In this document: piece after piece, positions 20,816-31,389 of the stretch
How positions within the stretch are numbered: the first letter of the stretch is position 1
How the letters are laid out: the number at the start of each line of letters is the position of its first letter
Assembly: GCA_009823505.1 (NCBI GenBank)
Contig: VZQC01000610.1
Location: 2,998,845 to 3,062,844 of the forward strand
DNA: 64,000 nucleotides
Origin: Rhizomys pruinosus
Lineage: Eukaryota > Chordata > Mammalia > Rodentia > Spalacidae
Direction of reading: 5' to 3'
Made by a program: the position numbers and the translations under genes
Notes under the pieces: generated by a model
Told to the model about the DNA's origin: nothing
Seen by the model: the letters and a program-made list of their open reading frames with translations, nothing else
Database searches by the model: none

Positions 20816-21443
20816 GTCATCTGCCCCTGTGGATTCATTCTATGTAGTTTGTTATAAACTTTTGCTGTAGGTTTGTTCCAACTGTGAAGAGTCAACTGGT
20901 TCCACACATACAAACTAAAATACAGAGCACAGCAAAGGAAATGACCTAAAGCTCCCCAAGGGCAGTGCTCAGCAGGGCCTGCCCCCTGATTGGTAGAGTG
21001 GAGATGCTCACCATCTGTTCTCAGGGATTCTCTGCAGTTGGTAGCCATTTGGAGAATGTGATGAAGGTTCATTTGCAACCAGGAAAGCTGAAGAGTAAAA
21101 AAAAGACCATTGCCCCCTGATAGTCTCCAAAGGCATTCGTCATGTGGCAAGATCTATAGCATTTCCAAAGCCAAACTGCACTGGTATTGATCGGGTATTA
21201 CTGAACAAGCTAAACAGATTAAATGACTCCTCCATTCATTTTTCAAAATCTTATTTAATTGTCTCAGCTATAATATTTTACAAATACCAGGGAAAATCAA
21301 TGAGATTAGGAATTTTGCTGCTAAGCTTAAGTGACCGTGTCATTCCTTGCTGCTCCATGAATGGAAGTGAACTAACCACCTTCATTTGCTTCTAGTGTGC
21401 ATCTGTGTGTGGCTCTCACCAGACACAGAACAGACTCAAGTTC
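20816..21443. other. Unassigned sequence
   Basis: No repeat or gene recognised. Confidence 0.55.
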
Positions 21444-21686
21444 AGGAGAAGGGAAGGGAAGGAAGGAATGAAGGGGCGGGGAGAGAAAAGGAAGGAGAGA
21501 GAAGGAGGGGAAAAGAAAGGGAAGAGAGAAAAATAGAAGGAGGGCAGGAAACCAGGAGAACAGAGAAAGGAGAGGAAGATGGAAAAAGAAAGGAGAGAAG
21601 GGAGGGAGGAAGAGGAAAATGAAGGGAGGAAAGGGAGAAGAAGGGAGGGAAGAGGAGGGAAGAGAAGAAAAGGAGGGTGACGGAGG
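21444..21686. repeat. Purine-rich (GA/GGAA) low-complexity tract
   Basis: About 240 bases almost wholly of A and G on the plus strand (GGAAGGAAGG, GAGAGAAGGAGGGG and similar). It keeps both strands open, which explains the overlapping Glu/Lys/Arg-rich and Ser/Pro/Phe-rich frames here. Confidence 0.95.
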
Positions 21687-22203
21687 GCCAGGAGCTCGCT
21701 GCAGTAACGCAACAGCACGCACCCGACATGTCGCATGTGGCCTCACACTAAAGAACACAGATGCAATGAGAAAGAAGACAGCAGCATGTGGAATCAGGCA
21801 GGCAGAAGCGCAAACTCAATCTTCACCTTCCCACAGAAAAGGGAGCAGCAGCCCTCCTTGAAGATGCCACACCCCCTCCTGAATGCCTTCCTCAGACCGG
21901 TTCTCACTGCCCTCAGGTGCTTAACCATAGAAGTAGGTTCAGGGCAACAGGATGGTGGGTGCCTCTAGGAGACGAACCTCTGCAGCAGGCTCAGGGCTCG
22001 CGTGGCTGCCTTCTGGGAGAGGAGTCTCTGGATATAGAATCTGCAGGAATCACCTAGCACCCATCCCCATATGCTTGGTTCGCCACCTTCCCCAGCTCAC
22101 CCTTGGGTGTCACGGGTGGGTAGTGGGCTGCGGCATGGCCTCAGCGTCATGGTTCAACCCTCCTGCTTTGTACATGTGCGCAGTCTTTCAAAAGAGTTGT
22201 CAC
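21687..22203. other. Unassigned sequence
   Basis: No repeat or gene recognised. Confidence 0.5.
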
Positions 22204-22419
22204 GGGCTGGAGAGATGGCCTAGCAGTTAAGAGTACCAACTGCTCCTGCAGAGGACCAGGGTTCGATCCCCAGCACCCACATGGTGACTAAGAACCCTCT
22301 TTGACTCCAGTTCCAGGGGATTCTGACACCCTCTTCTGACCTCCACAGCATTGCACGACACGGGTGCACAGACCTACATGCAGACAGTACATTCATACAC
22401 ATAAAAAATAAATAAAACT
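22204..22419 (+). mobile_element. B2 SINE, first half of a B2-B1 pair
   Basis: Full-length B2 near consensus (GGGCTGGAGAGATGGCCTAG; GCATTGCACGACACGGGTGC; ATAAAAAATAAATAAAACT). Left flank AGAGTTGTCAC at 22193-22203; the right copy lies only after the adjoining B1. Confidence 0.96.
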
Positions 22420-22566
22420 GCCGGGCGTGGTGCTGCACGCCTTTAATCCTAGCATTCAGGAGGCAGAGGCAGGTGGATCTTTGTGAGTTCACGGCCTGCC
22501 TGGTCTACAGAGTGAATTCCAGGACAGCTGGGGCTACAGGGAGACCTTGTCTCGAAAAGACCAAAA

Positions 22567-22605
<39 letters not shown>

Positions 22606-22607
22606 AT
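22420..22607 (+). mobile_element. B1 SINE, second half of a B2-B1 pair
   Basis: B1 starts at the B2 tail (GCCGGGCGTGGTGCTGCACG) and ends in a long AAAT tail (22561-22607). AGAGTTGTCAC follows at 22608-22618, so one 11-bp TSD surrounds both SINEs. Confidence 0.96.
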
Positions 22608-22618
22608 AGAGTTGTCAC

Positions 22619-23223
22619 ATCTAAGTACACAATAAGGGATTACAGGTGCAGGCGGACCCCAGCAGGGGTCCTCAGGTCCTAATTAACAGCTGGGACAGGT
22701 AAGACTGGATGGGAGCAGTGAGCACACACCAGCCCTCCCCACGGAGGCCCACGCAGAAGAGGAATGAATGTGCACATGCAGGCTGGCTCCTCTGAAGTGT
22801 CTCTTGGGTAAAATGGAGGAAGCAGCCCTCAAATGGGGACATAAGTGATTCTCCTGAAATACCTCAGCCACTTGGAAAATCATTCACAGGAAGTTGCCAG
22901 TAGTGAGCACATCCCAAACACAAGGAGAGGATATTCTATGCATTCAGATACATCCTAGGAAGTCCTTCCAACATGGCATTGCCCAGACCTCCTTGCTCTC
23001 TAGCTGTAGAAGATGCTGGAAGAGGATCAGAGAGATATGGGTGTTTCCTGCTTACTCATGTCAGCCATGGCCCAGGGTGAACTTTACCCAGCAGCCCTGC
23101 AGCAGAGGCCTGACTCCTCTCCTAGGGTGCAGCTCTCTCCAGCTGCTGGACTGCTTCCCTTCTCCTTCTGTTTCAGGCCATGGTTGCTACTCTGGGGCTG
23201 GATTCCTTGGCCCTTATAGAGGT
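22619..23223. other. Unassigned sequence
   Basis: No repeat or gene recognised. A forward frame at 22894-23256 (about 120 codons) has no known domain and runs into an LTR, so I do not call it. Confidence 0.5.
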
Positions 23224-23525
23224 TTGCATGATAAATGTCCCCACAGGCGTATTTGAATACGTGGTCTGCAGTTGGTGGTGCTGTTTGGGAGGCTCAGGGG
23301 GTGCAGCCTTGCTGGAGGAATGAGTCCCTCTTCCAACTGGCTATTTGCTCATTGTTTACCTTTGAAGATGTGCGCTCTCTGCTCTCTGCTCCTGCTGCCG
23401 TGTCTGCTGCTTGCTGCCATGCCTCCCTGTTGTGATGGACTCTGGAACTATAAGCCAAACCAGCTTCTTTCTGTAAGTTGCCTTGTTCATGGTGTTTATC
23501 ACAGCAACAGAAACCTGTTTTCTAA
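23224..23525 (+). repeat. MaLR-type solo LTR (MT/ORR1-like)
   Basis: GATAAATGTCCCCACAGG, GGTCTGCAGTTGGTGGTGCT, GCCTTGCTGGAGGAATGAG, TGTGATGGACTCTGGAAC, TAAGTTGCCTTGTTCATGGT and TATCACAGCAACAGAAAC follow the MaLR LTR order. No internal region is attached. Confidence 0.85.
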
Positions 23526-24194
23526 CCCTGATTTGTTGATCACAAATGACTCCCTTCAACAAAATTTCTTCAAACCTGTACTGGAGCTAGTCACTACTTC
23601 TTCCTGAGATTTGAGGTATTCGATGATTCAGAAGAACTTCATGACGTTCAGAGTTTGAGCCTTTATAATATTTAAGTCTTTTGTCTCCAAAAACTTTCCA
23701 GAATTTATTCATCAAACATTCTTGCTTCTACCAGTTGTTGTGTGCTAACTCAGAACCTGCCTTGGGCCCTGGACATTCAAGAGTAAGAGCGGGTGGCCAT
23801 TCACTGTGCTGGTTGGCCACTGTTCCCTGATGTGTGTCCTCACATGTCAGCATGGGTGTGAGCCCCTGAGCCATTCTTACACAGACTGATTCTAGAGAAC
23901 CATAGGGACTCAGATCAGTAAAGGCTAGAACACGCTCTAGGGTCTTTCTGAATGTCACACACTGAGCTAGAGAGATACAGCTCAGCAGTTAAGGGCACTT
24001 GCTGTTCTTCTAGAGGACCCAGGTTCAGTCTCTAGCACCATCTTGGCTTTTGCCTCAAGTATCTCCCAAATGACATGGCACAGAATCTCAAAGTACTGAA
24101 AGATCCAACTTCATTTGCAGTGGAGTCTGAGTCTGACATGGTCGGCTCAAGCTCCCGTTTGGGAGCCTTCCTCCTCCTTCCTTGCTTCCCAGCA
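23526..24194. other. Unassigned, with a B2/B3 head at 23962-24046
   Basis: GAGCTAGAGAGATACAGCTC and GAGGACCCAGGTTCAGTCTC at 23962-24046 are a truncated B2/B3 head. The rest is unassigned. Confidence 0.55.
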
Positions 24195-24490
24195 GGGGGC
24201 ACTGTTTCAGGAGGCTGTGAGGCCAGGTGGGTGGAAGTCGGTCACTAGGGTTGGGCCTGTGAAGTGGTTTCAGCCCCTGGCTCCGGCTGGCCTTCTGTGC
24301 TTCCAGATCCCCTGCTATGTTAAGGGCCACTGCCACTGCCTCAGGCCTCCATTGCCACCGACAAAGCCAACTCCCCACCACAGCTACCCCACCATGATGG
24401 ACCACAATCTCTCTGAAACCATCAGCCAAAATAAACCACTTCCCTTAAGTTGTTTCTGTCAGATGTTTGGTCAAAGTAATGATAAAAGCA
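24195..24490 (+). repeat. MaLR-like solo LTR, old
   Basis: GGTCACTAGGGTTGGGCC, ACCATGATGGACCACAATC, AGCCAAAATAAACCACTTCC and GTTTCTGTCAGATGTTTGGT match the 3' half of MT-type LTRs. The 5' half is weak. Confidence 0.7.
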
Positions 24491-24876
24491 CCCAATATAA
24501 TACCCATGAGCAGATGAACACAGAACAAATGGAACAGAAAAATAATTTGAAAAACAGTAAGAGATGTACCCCAATACCTATAAATCTTTGGAACCCCTGG
24601 ACTCTGTTTTCTGAAAGGTAAGTTTACAATTCCATGCTCACGGTCTTGAGGGAGAAAGGATGTCACTAGCTCATATTCACCTACTGTCTCTGAAACTTAC
24701 ACACTGAAACACAGGGCCCAGTTAGTGGAACACAAAGGAAGACAGCAAGAGGGGACAGAGGAGACATGTTAACCAGACAGCTTCCGGATCTCTGGGTCAG
24801 GCCTTCACAGTAAACCCCTTTGTTTAGAACCCTCCCCCAGTTCTGGCATTATGCGATTGATAGTTGAAAATGATCA
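24491..24876. other. Unassigned sequence
   Basis: No gene or repeat recognised. Confidence 0.5.
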
Positions 24877-24997
24877 GAGGGGGCTGCAGAGACGGCTCAG
24901 CCAGCGAACTGCTTGCTTTCCACACACAAAGCCTTGAGTTTAATCCCCAGAACCAGTGTAAAGCCTTGGGGGGGGGGAGCACAGGGCTGGGTAAGAC
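24877..24997 (+). mobile_element. B4-type SINE fragment
   Basis: GGGGCTGCAGAGACGGCTCA, CTTGAGTTTAATCCCCAGAA and GTGTAAAGCCTTGGGGGG; the B1-like half is not recognisable. Confidence 0.65.
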
Positions 24998-26590
24998 CCT
25001 CCCCCGACACCCATTTATAAAGCAGGGTCCAGAAGATATCCCCAGGGACCCAGAGAGCAGGCTGTGGGCCTCTGTGGTCCCACTGCTCTGTGTGGAACCC
25101 TTGCTCCAGCTTCACTGTGTCACTTTTAGCGGCTCCTCTCGACTTCCCTACTTGTGACTTTTACATCTCAGCTCTGAGTCGGAACAGCAGCTGTTTCCCA
25201 GGGTTGTGATGCCTGATGGAAATTAGTGCCTGACACATCATGTATTAGTCTTAGCAAGTAGGAGTTACTATCAGAGAAAGAGGTGTTTGTTAGCGACTTG
25301 CTACTTGGTGTGGAGAAGAACAAGAAAACAAAAGTGTCTGGAGAGACTCAGATGGTTTATGGTATCCCAAATACACTAGGAAGGCAGTGCACCACAGCAG
25401 CCAAGGTGGGGAAACCACCCACCTGGATGACAAGACAATAAGTGGTAAGGGCCAGTCTGATTGTCGCTGGGCTGGTAAGTCCTACGGAATGACATCCCTG
25501 TATGACCACGGCAGCAATTGAGACTTAGGACCATAGGGGCATGACCACGGCAGCAATTGAGACTTAGGACCATAGGGGCAAAGATCGAAGGGCTGGACGT
25601 TAGCAAATAGGATGTTAAGTCTCATTGATGACTTTGGTTCAGCAAGGCAATGTTCTGGGGACATGTATAACTTACTCATATGTCAGAAGCTGTAGCAAAG
25701 GTGCTATTGGCTTTGGGTGCCTGAGTCGTTCTTTCTTGAAGTCAGAGACAAGCAGCAGGTAGTCACAGCTGGCCTCAGACTCTGTAAAGAGCGCCAATTC
25801 CAGGAGCATGGTGGGTGGCAACTTGTTGCTGGGTCAACAACGTGTGGCACTAAGACATCACAGGTGATAGGAAACAAGGATCCCAAGAAGGGGGACATTC
25901 GGTGAGTACTGGTGTTCTTAAACTTTCAAAGGTAGGAGCATTGGCCCTGCAATGACCATGAGAAAGATTTATGTGGGCTGCAAGGGAGACAGGGAGAACA
26001 TGCACGGCCATGTGTGCACACAGAGTCGACTGGAGGTCAACTGGTGTCTTTCTCAGGTTCAGAACTGGGGATTTTCAATGGCTGTCTCAGAGGGGAGCAG
26101 CTACAACTGGCCTTTTGGGTCAACAAGCAATGAAGTTTTGGGGCCATGTCTGATTGTGGAAAACACAGCTTCACACCACAAATGATGTTCAGTGCATGCC
26201 TGTCTCTTATGGAGCCTATAACTGTGCCTCCCTCAGACCCTTTTGTATAAACTACTATCTGCATGCATCTGACCCAGATCCCCGCCTTCCACCTCCATGG
26301 AGCCCCACCCCTGCAACTAGGAATGATGGAAACTATTCTCTGAAGAACCAGAATGCAAGAATTCCACCAACTGTAGTTGCCTTCTGGATTGCATAGGATA
26401 GGAATCCACAGGGAAGAGACCCTGAACACTGACCAAGCACTACCAGGAAAATGGACACAGTGCTTTGGTGTCAAACTCATATAGATGTCCTGAGGAGCCA
26501 CACCGCACAGCATAAGTGACCAAGAGAACCTCTGCAGGAAGCCTGTTGCTATTCAAGAGTAAAAGACTGTCCTCCTGGCTGATTTTTAAT
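24998..26590. other. Unassigned sequence, 1.6 kb, with a 39-bp tandem duplication
   Basis: One of the longest repeat-poor stretches. The only structure seen is an exact tandem duplication at 25502-25579. A reverse frame at 26037-26513 (about 158 codons) has no recognisable domain and overlaps forward frames; left uncalled. Confidence 0.5.
25502..25579. repeat. Exact 39-bp tandem duplication
   Basis: Two identical adjacent copies beginning ATGACCACGGCAGCAATTGA (25502-25540 and 25541-25579). Thirty-nine bases is 13 codons, so both copies stay in the same frame, producing a duplicated peptide in reverse-strand frames that is not evidence of coding. Confidence 0.96.
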
Positions 26591-26804
26591 TTTTTGTTTT
26601 ATTTTATGTGTATGGATGTTTTGCGTGCATGTATGTAAGTGGTTTATATGTGTCCAATGCCTGCAGAGGCCAGAAAATGGCATGGATCACCTGGATCTGG
26701 AGTTCTGGACAGTTGTTAGCTGTCGTGTGGGTTCTAGGAACTGAACCAACAGCTTCTATAAAAGCAGCCATTGCTTTTAACCCCTGAACTATCTCTCCAG
26801 CTCC
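26591..26804 (-). mobile_element. B3 SINE with 16-bp TSD
   Basis: Reverse B3 (TATTTTATGTGTATGG, GGATCTGGAGTTCTGGACAG, AACTATCTCTCCAGCTCC). CTGGCTGATTTTTAAT is duplicated exactly at 26575-26590 and 26805-26820. Confidence 0.96.
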
Positions 26805-26951
26805 CTGGCTGATTTTTAATCCAGTCTCATCCACCTCACATTGCCTCTAAAATCTTTCCATAACTTTACAGCCTGTCTCCCATTTGGATGATTCTTAATT
26901 TGTTCCTAGGGGTTTGGGTAGGGTGAACACTACTCCCCTTAAAAATGCAGT

Positions 26952-27150
26952 GACTGAGCCATGGTTCTGCTGTTGGGGTCCTCACATAGCATCCATGAAA
27001 CCTTGGGTTATATCCCTCGCACTGGATAAACTGAGCATGGTGCTGCATGCCTGTAATTCTAGCATTGGACAGTTGGAGGCAGAAAGACTAGGAGTTCAAG
27101 GTTATCCTTGGCTACAGAGAAGTATGAGACCAGCCTGGGCTAAGCAAGAT
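26952..27150 (+). mobile_element. B4 SINE, old
   Basis: Diverged head (CATAGCATCCATGAAACCTTG GGTTATATCC region) followed by B1-like text: TGCATGCCTGTAATTCTAGC, GGAGTTCAAGGTTATCCTTG, GACCAGCCTGGGCTAAGC. Confidence 0.75.
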
Positions 27151-27671
27151 ATGGTGGAAGGGACTTTGCAAGTAAGTTTCAAGATGGGGAGATGATCTGG
27201 GCGTAGTGTGGGCTTAGTGGTGCTAAGAGGTCCTTCTGAGAAGAAATACCAGAAGTCGGAGTGAGCAGGTTGCTCCTGAAGTACCCTGGGCCCAGAGACA
27301 AAGAACCAGAGGCCCTCTGGACACTGAGGAAAGTGAGGAGGTATTTATCCCCAACAACTGTCAGGAAGAAGCAGACTTGCAATGCAATTTCAGCACAGTG
27401 GGACCAGGTCACACTTCTGACTTCCAGAGGTAGAAAAGGTGTCTCCATCTCTGTAAATCCCTAGGCTGGTGGCAATTTGTGGCAGTGCAGAGAGGTAGGG
27501 GTCTTGGGGCCATTGCCCTACTCCACAGCGTACAGGAGAAGATTCAGGTATATACTAGGAAGTGACTTAACTTCCCCATCCACAAACTGGGACCAGCAGT
27601 TTTGATCCTGAGACAGACAGAAAGGGATGGGAGGGGAGGTGGGGAGGGGAGGGAAAAGGGAGAGGACACAA
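27151..27671. other. Unassigned sequence
   Basis: No gene recognised; a G/A-rich run lies at 27625-27665. Confidence 0.5.
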
Positions 27672-27846
27672 TGCCCATGTGTGCATGTAGAGGCCAGAGG
27701 TCAACCTGGTGTCTTTCTCAGTCTCTTTCCACTGTGTTTTTCTGAGACAGGATCTCTCACTTTTACCAGAAGTCACCCATTCAGCTAGAAGGCCGGCCAG
27801 CAAACCCCAGGGATCCTGCTGTCTCTATCTCCTGAACACCAGGATT

Positions 27847-28050
27847 AGAAGAGATGGCTCAGTGGTTAAGAGTGCTGACTGTTCTTGCAGAGAACCAGGG
27901 TTTCTTTTCCAGAACCCACATGGCAGCTTTAACTCCAGGGAAATCTGACAACCTCTTCTGACCTCCGCAGCCTTGCATGACACAGGTGCACTGACCTACA
28001 TGCAGACAGTACACTCATACACATAAAAAATAATAATACATTAAAAAAAG
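27847..28050 (+). mobile_element. B2 SINE inserted in B4-type SINE
   Basis: AAGAGATGGCTCAGTGGTTA, GTTCTTGCAGAGAACCAGGG, GACCTCCGCAGCCTTGCATG, ACACTCATACACATAAAA. The extreme 5' bases are missing and no clear TSD is visible. Confidence 0.9.
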
Positions 28051-28063
28051 AAATACATTCTAG

Positions 28064-28210
28064 CTGGGCTTGATGGCACACACCTTTAAATCCTAGCATT
28101 TGGGAAGCAGAGGCAGACAGATCTCTATGAGTTCAAGGCCATACTGGTCTACAGAGCGAGTTCCAGGCCAGCTGGGGCTACAGGAAGACCCTGTCTCAAA
28201 AAGACAAAAA
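28064..28210 (+). mobile_element. B1 SINE with 13-bp TSD
   Basis: CTGGGCTTGATGGCACACAC, TTGGGAAGCAGAGGCAGACA, GACCCTGTCTCAAAAAGACA. AAATACATTCTAG is repeated at 28051-28063 and 28211-28223, so this B1 inserted independently of the B2 to its left, unlike the pairs at 11.4-11.8 and 22.2-22.6 kb. Confidence 0.95.
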
Positions 28211-28334
28211 AAATACATTCTAGAATGATGTTTTTAATGTGGGTTGTGGAAATTGAACATACATTCTCATGCTTGCATGGCAAACACTTTACCAACTGAG
28301 CTATCTCCCCAGCCCACAAATCATACATATTTTT

Positions 28335-28448
28335 TAAAACTTGAGACCAGTTCATTATGTAGCCCAGAGTAGCCTCAAACTCACAATTCTCTTGCCCCAA
28401 CCTCCAGAGTCCAGTATTACAGGCCTGCACCTCCACACCACACCCAGC
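28335..28448 (-). mobile_element. Old B1-like monomer
   Basis: CTTGAGACCAGTTCATTATG, TAGCCCAGAGTAGCCTCAAA, CCAGTATTACAGGCCTGCAC. More diverged than other B1 copies; an early B1 form is likely. Confidence 0.75.
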
Positions 28449-28763
28449 AACTGTCCTTAAAACAGTGGTTAGAATACGCCACCAATGGATGCATCAGAGG
28501 CTAGCCACAACCAGTGTATCTGACGCCATTTTCAACTGCTTCATAATGCAAGGCTGATAAAATTAAGGCAGCTACAGGGGCCCTTGCTCAGCTTTGCACA
28601 GAAGCCATTACTGTTATAGATAAGGCTTCTCCTCTAGAGGCTCATGTGTCTGCAAGATTCCTAAATAATTATTAAAGGTGGGTGGAAAGGGAGGCTCTGT
28701 ATTACCCCTAGCTAGAGGAAACAGGCTGAAATGAAGCCTGGGACAGATGCTTGCATCTATGTG
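28449..28763. other. Unassigned sequence
   Basis: No gene or repeat recognised. Confidence 0.5.
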
Positions 28764-29092
28764 CATTAGCTGCTTTTTGTTGCTGTGATAAAACACCACA
28801 GCCAGAGGCAATGTATAGAAGGAGAGTTTATTTGTTTTACGGATCCAGACAGAGATGCTATAAAGACATGGTAGCAGGCAGCTGAAACACAAAGTGGAGT
28901 GATCCCATTTCAACCACAAGAGGCAGACAGCAAACTGGAAGTGGGGTGAGGCTATAAACTCTTGAAACCTGCCCCCATTGATGCACTTCCTTCTCCAGCA
29001 AGTCTGCATCTCCCAAAGGTTCCATAGCCTCCATAAACAGAAAGACCAACTGAGGACCCAGTTTTCAAATACATGAGCCTACAGAGGGGGGA
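28764..29092 (-). repeat. MaLR-type solo LTR (MT/ORR1-like)
   Basis: Reverse LTR: GTTGCTGTGATAAAACACCA, GAGAGTTTATTTGTTTTACG, CTTGAAACCTGCCCCCATTG, GATGCACTTCCTTCTCCAGC, CAGTTTTCAAATACATGAGC. Confidence 0.85.
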
Positions 29093-29215
29093 CATTTTAT
29101 ATTCACAACCCTCAGCCCCCCACATACACACAGACACACATGCAACACTAAGTAATTGCAAGAGGCAGCACTGGGCATTGAGAGTCTGCTTCATCCTTTG
29201 AGATCCCCAGGTATT

Positions 29216-29550
29216 CTAGTTTACTTTCTGTTGCTGTGACAAACATCATGACTAAAAGTGACAGGGGAGGAAAGAGCTCACCTGATTTATACTTCCAGGT
29301 CACAGTCTATCACTGAGGGAAGCCAAGGCAGGAACTCAAGTATGAGCTTGAAGCAGAAATGATGGAAGAACACTGCTTGCTGACTCCTCCCAGGCTCATG
29401 CTTAGCTAGCTTTCTTATACAGCCTGGGAGCACCTGCCCAGGGAATGATGCCACTCATGGTGGGCTGGGCCCTCCTACATCAATCAACAGTCAAGACAAT
29501 CCCTAACAAACAGGTTGACAGGCCAATCTGTCAGAATGTGTTCATTTTCA
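29216..29550 (-). repeat. LTR-like rodent repeat
   Basis: Reverse copy of the 6255-6655 family: TTCTGTTGCTGTGACAAACA, GGGAGGAAAGAGCTCACC, GATGCCACTCATGGTGGGCT, ACATCAATCAACAGTCAAGA. Confidence 0.82.
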
Positions 29551-29573
29551 CACTTACCTAACAACTGTTACCA

Positions 29574-29862
29574 TATTAGTCACTTGTCTTGTTGGTGTGA
29601 CAAGATAACAGACAGATGCAACTTAAGGAAGGAAGGGTTTCCTTGGCCCAGTTTGAGGATGCAGTCCCTCACTACAGGGAAGACATGGCCTCAGAAGCCT
29701 GAGGTAGCTGGTCACTTGCATCCAATCAGAGAGCAGAGAGAGATGGTGCTGATGCTCGGCTTTTTCCCACCTATGCATTCACTCCCACAGCTGTACCCAG
29801 AAAATGGGTCTTCTAGGTGACTCTAAATATAATCAGGTTGACAATAAAGTCTGACCTTCAGT
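29574..29862 (-). repeat. Second LTR-like repeat of the same general type
   Basis: GTTGGTGTGACAAGATAACA, AACTTAAGGAAGGAAGGGTT, CTGAGGTAGCTGGTCACTTG, TAGGTGACTCTAAATATAAT. More diverged in the middle than its neighbour. Confidence 0.65.
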
Positions 29863-29884
29863 CACCCTTCCAGAATTACACCAC

Positions 29885-30128
29885 AGGGGCTGGAGCAATG
29901 ACTCAGTGGCTAAGAGTGCTGCTGCTCTTGCAGAGGACCTGAGTTCAGTTCTCACCACCCACATCAGGCAGCTCAAAATCACCTGTAACTCCAGTTCCAG
30001 GGGATCCAACAGCCTCTTCTGACCACCATAGGGACCGGAATTCACATGCATTTACCCCCCCCCCACCACACATATAGACACATATGCATATACAGAACTA
30101 AAACTAAAATTAACCTTGAAAAAATAGA
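29885..30128 (+). mobile_element. B3 SINE
   Basis: GGGGCTGGAGCAATGACTCA, CTCTTGCAGAGGACCTGAGT, TCACCTGTAACTCCAGTTCC, a C10 run near 30055, and an A-rich tail. Confidence 0.9.
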
Positions 30129-30779
30129 AACAATAACAACCACAAACCATCCCTCGGGTGAACCCAGTTATAGACTCTCATTAGTCACGTGACCCTGGCT
30201 ACCATTTTGTGGACTGCCCTTCCCTCCAACCATGCCCCACACATGGTCTGGCCCTGGTGGCTTAGAGCTGAAGAAGCAGAAGCCCAAATGCATCCAAGCC
30301 CAGCCCCGTCCCCCAGTGTCTTCATTTCAGATGGAAGTCATGATATCCAATGCCAGGGCTGATAAGATTAAATGAGATAATGTCTGGGTCGTGCTGACTT
30401 GGGTCAGGCTCTTGAATATGGGTGATGAAATCTAACCAAACAGCAGAGCCATAAAGAATATTATGTTTGGTCCAGCCAAGCGATTTCTCAAGACATAGAA
30501 CCCAGAACACACTTCATAAGGAATTTATTAAACATAAAAAATAGAGTTAATGACCATGAGGAAGCAACTTCCAAACAGTGAAATATGAATTATTTTGTCA
30601 GTAGCTGAGGGCTCCATAAATCAACACTGTTTATGCACAAGTGGGTGCCCCCACCTCAGCCCTGTTGAGTGAAAATCACATAAAAGCTCTGGGCAACTGA
30701 GGCACAGCTCCAAGGTGGTGCAGTGTCAGAGGGGACATTTTTGCCAAACACCTGGACTATGAGATGGAGTGGAAAGAGT
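30129..30779. other. Unassigned; possible MIR core at 30320-30400
   Basis: AAGATTAAATGAGATAATGT at 30364 is typical of the ancient MIR SINE core, but the rest of MIR is not convincing. No gene recognised. Confidence 0.4.
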
Positions 30780-31320
30780 GCATGATCTCCCTGGGCAGGG
30801 ACCACAGGTAGGATGGGCAGGAAGCCATGACCTCCCTGGGCAGGGGCCACAGGAAGGATGGGCAGGAAGCCATGACCTCCCTGGGCAGGGGCCACAGGAA
30901 GGATGGGCAGGAAGCCATGACCTCCCTGGGCAGGGGCCACAGGAAGGACGGGCAGGAAGCCATGACCTCCCTGGGCAGGGACCACAGGAAGGATGGGCAG
31001 GAAGCCATGACCTCCCTGGGTGGGACCACAGGTAGGATGGGCAGGAAGCCATGACCTCCCTGGGTGGGACCACAGGAAGGATGGGCAGGAAGCCATGACC
31101 TCCCTGGGCAGGGACCACAGGAAGGACGGGCAGGAAGCCATGACCTCCCTGGGCAGGGACCACAGGAAGGATGGGCAGGAAGCCATGACCTCCCTGGGTG
31201 GGACCACAGGAAGGATGGGCAGGAAGCCATGACCTCCCTGGGTGGGACCACAGGAAGGATGGGCAGGAAGCCATGACCTCCCTGGGCAGGGACCACAGGA
31301 AGGATGGGCAGGAAGCCATG
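30780..31320. repeat. 44/45-bp minisatellite, 12 copies
   Basis: Unit starts CCATGACCTCCCTGGG and ends AGGATGGGCAGGAAG. Unit starts: 30780, 30825, 30870, 30915, 30960, 31005, 31049, 31093, 31138, 31183, 31227 and 31271, giving eight 45-bp and four 44-bp units. The 44-bp form has GGGTGGGACC in place of GGGCAGGGACC. Units are very alike, suggesting recent expansion or homogenisation. All frames are open on both strands as a by-product. Confidence 0.97.
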
Positions 31321-31389
31321 AGCTTTCCAGGTAGAGACGGAAACCAAAGCTTGCAGGCTAGAGAAAGCCAAGGAGTGGGAGCAGCAGCA

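Larger units (their letters stand above)
27672..28316 (-). mobile_element. B4-type SINE split by B2 and B1
   Basis: The parts at 27672-27846 (GCATGTAGAGGCCAGAGGTC, TTTTCTGAGACAGGATCTCT, GGCCGGCCAGCAAACCCCAG) and 28218-28316 (GGCAAACACTTTACCAACTG, AGCTATCTCCCCAGCCC) are one reverse B4-type SINE. A forward B2 and a forward B1 lie between. Confidence 0.85.

Noticed and set aside
21416..21758. Ser/Pro/Phe-rich and Glu/Lys/Arg-rich overlapping frames
   Set aside because: Artefact of a homopurine tract; the same holds at 44156-44599.
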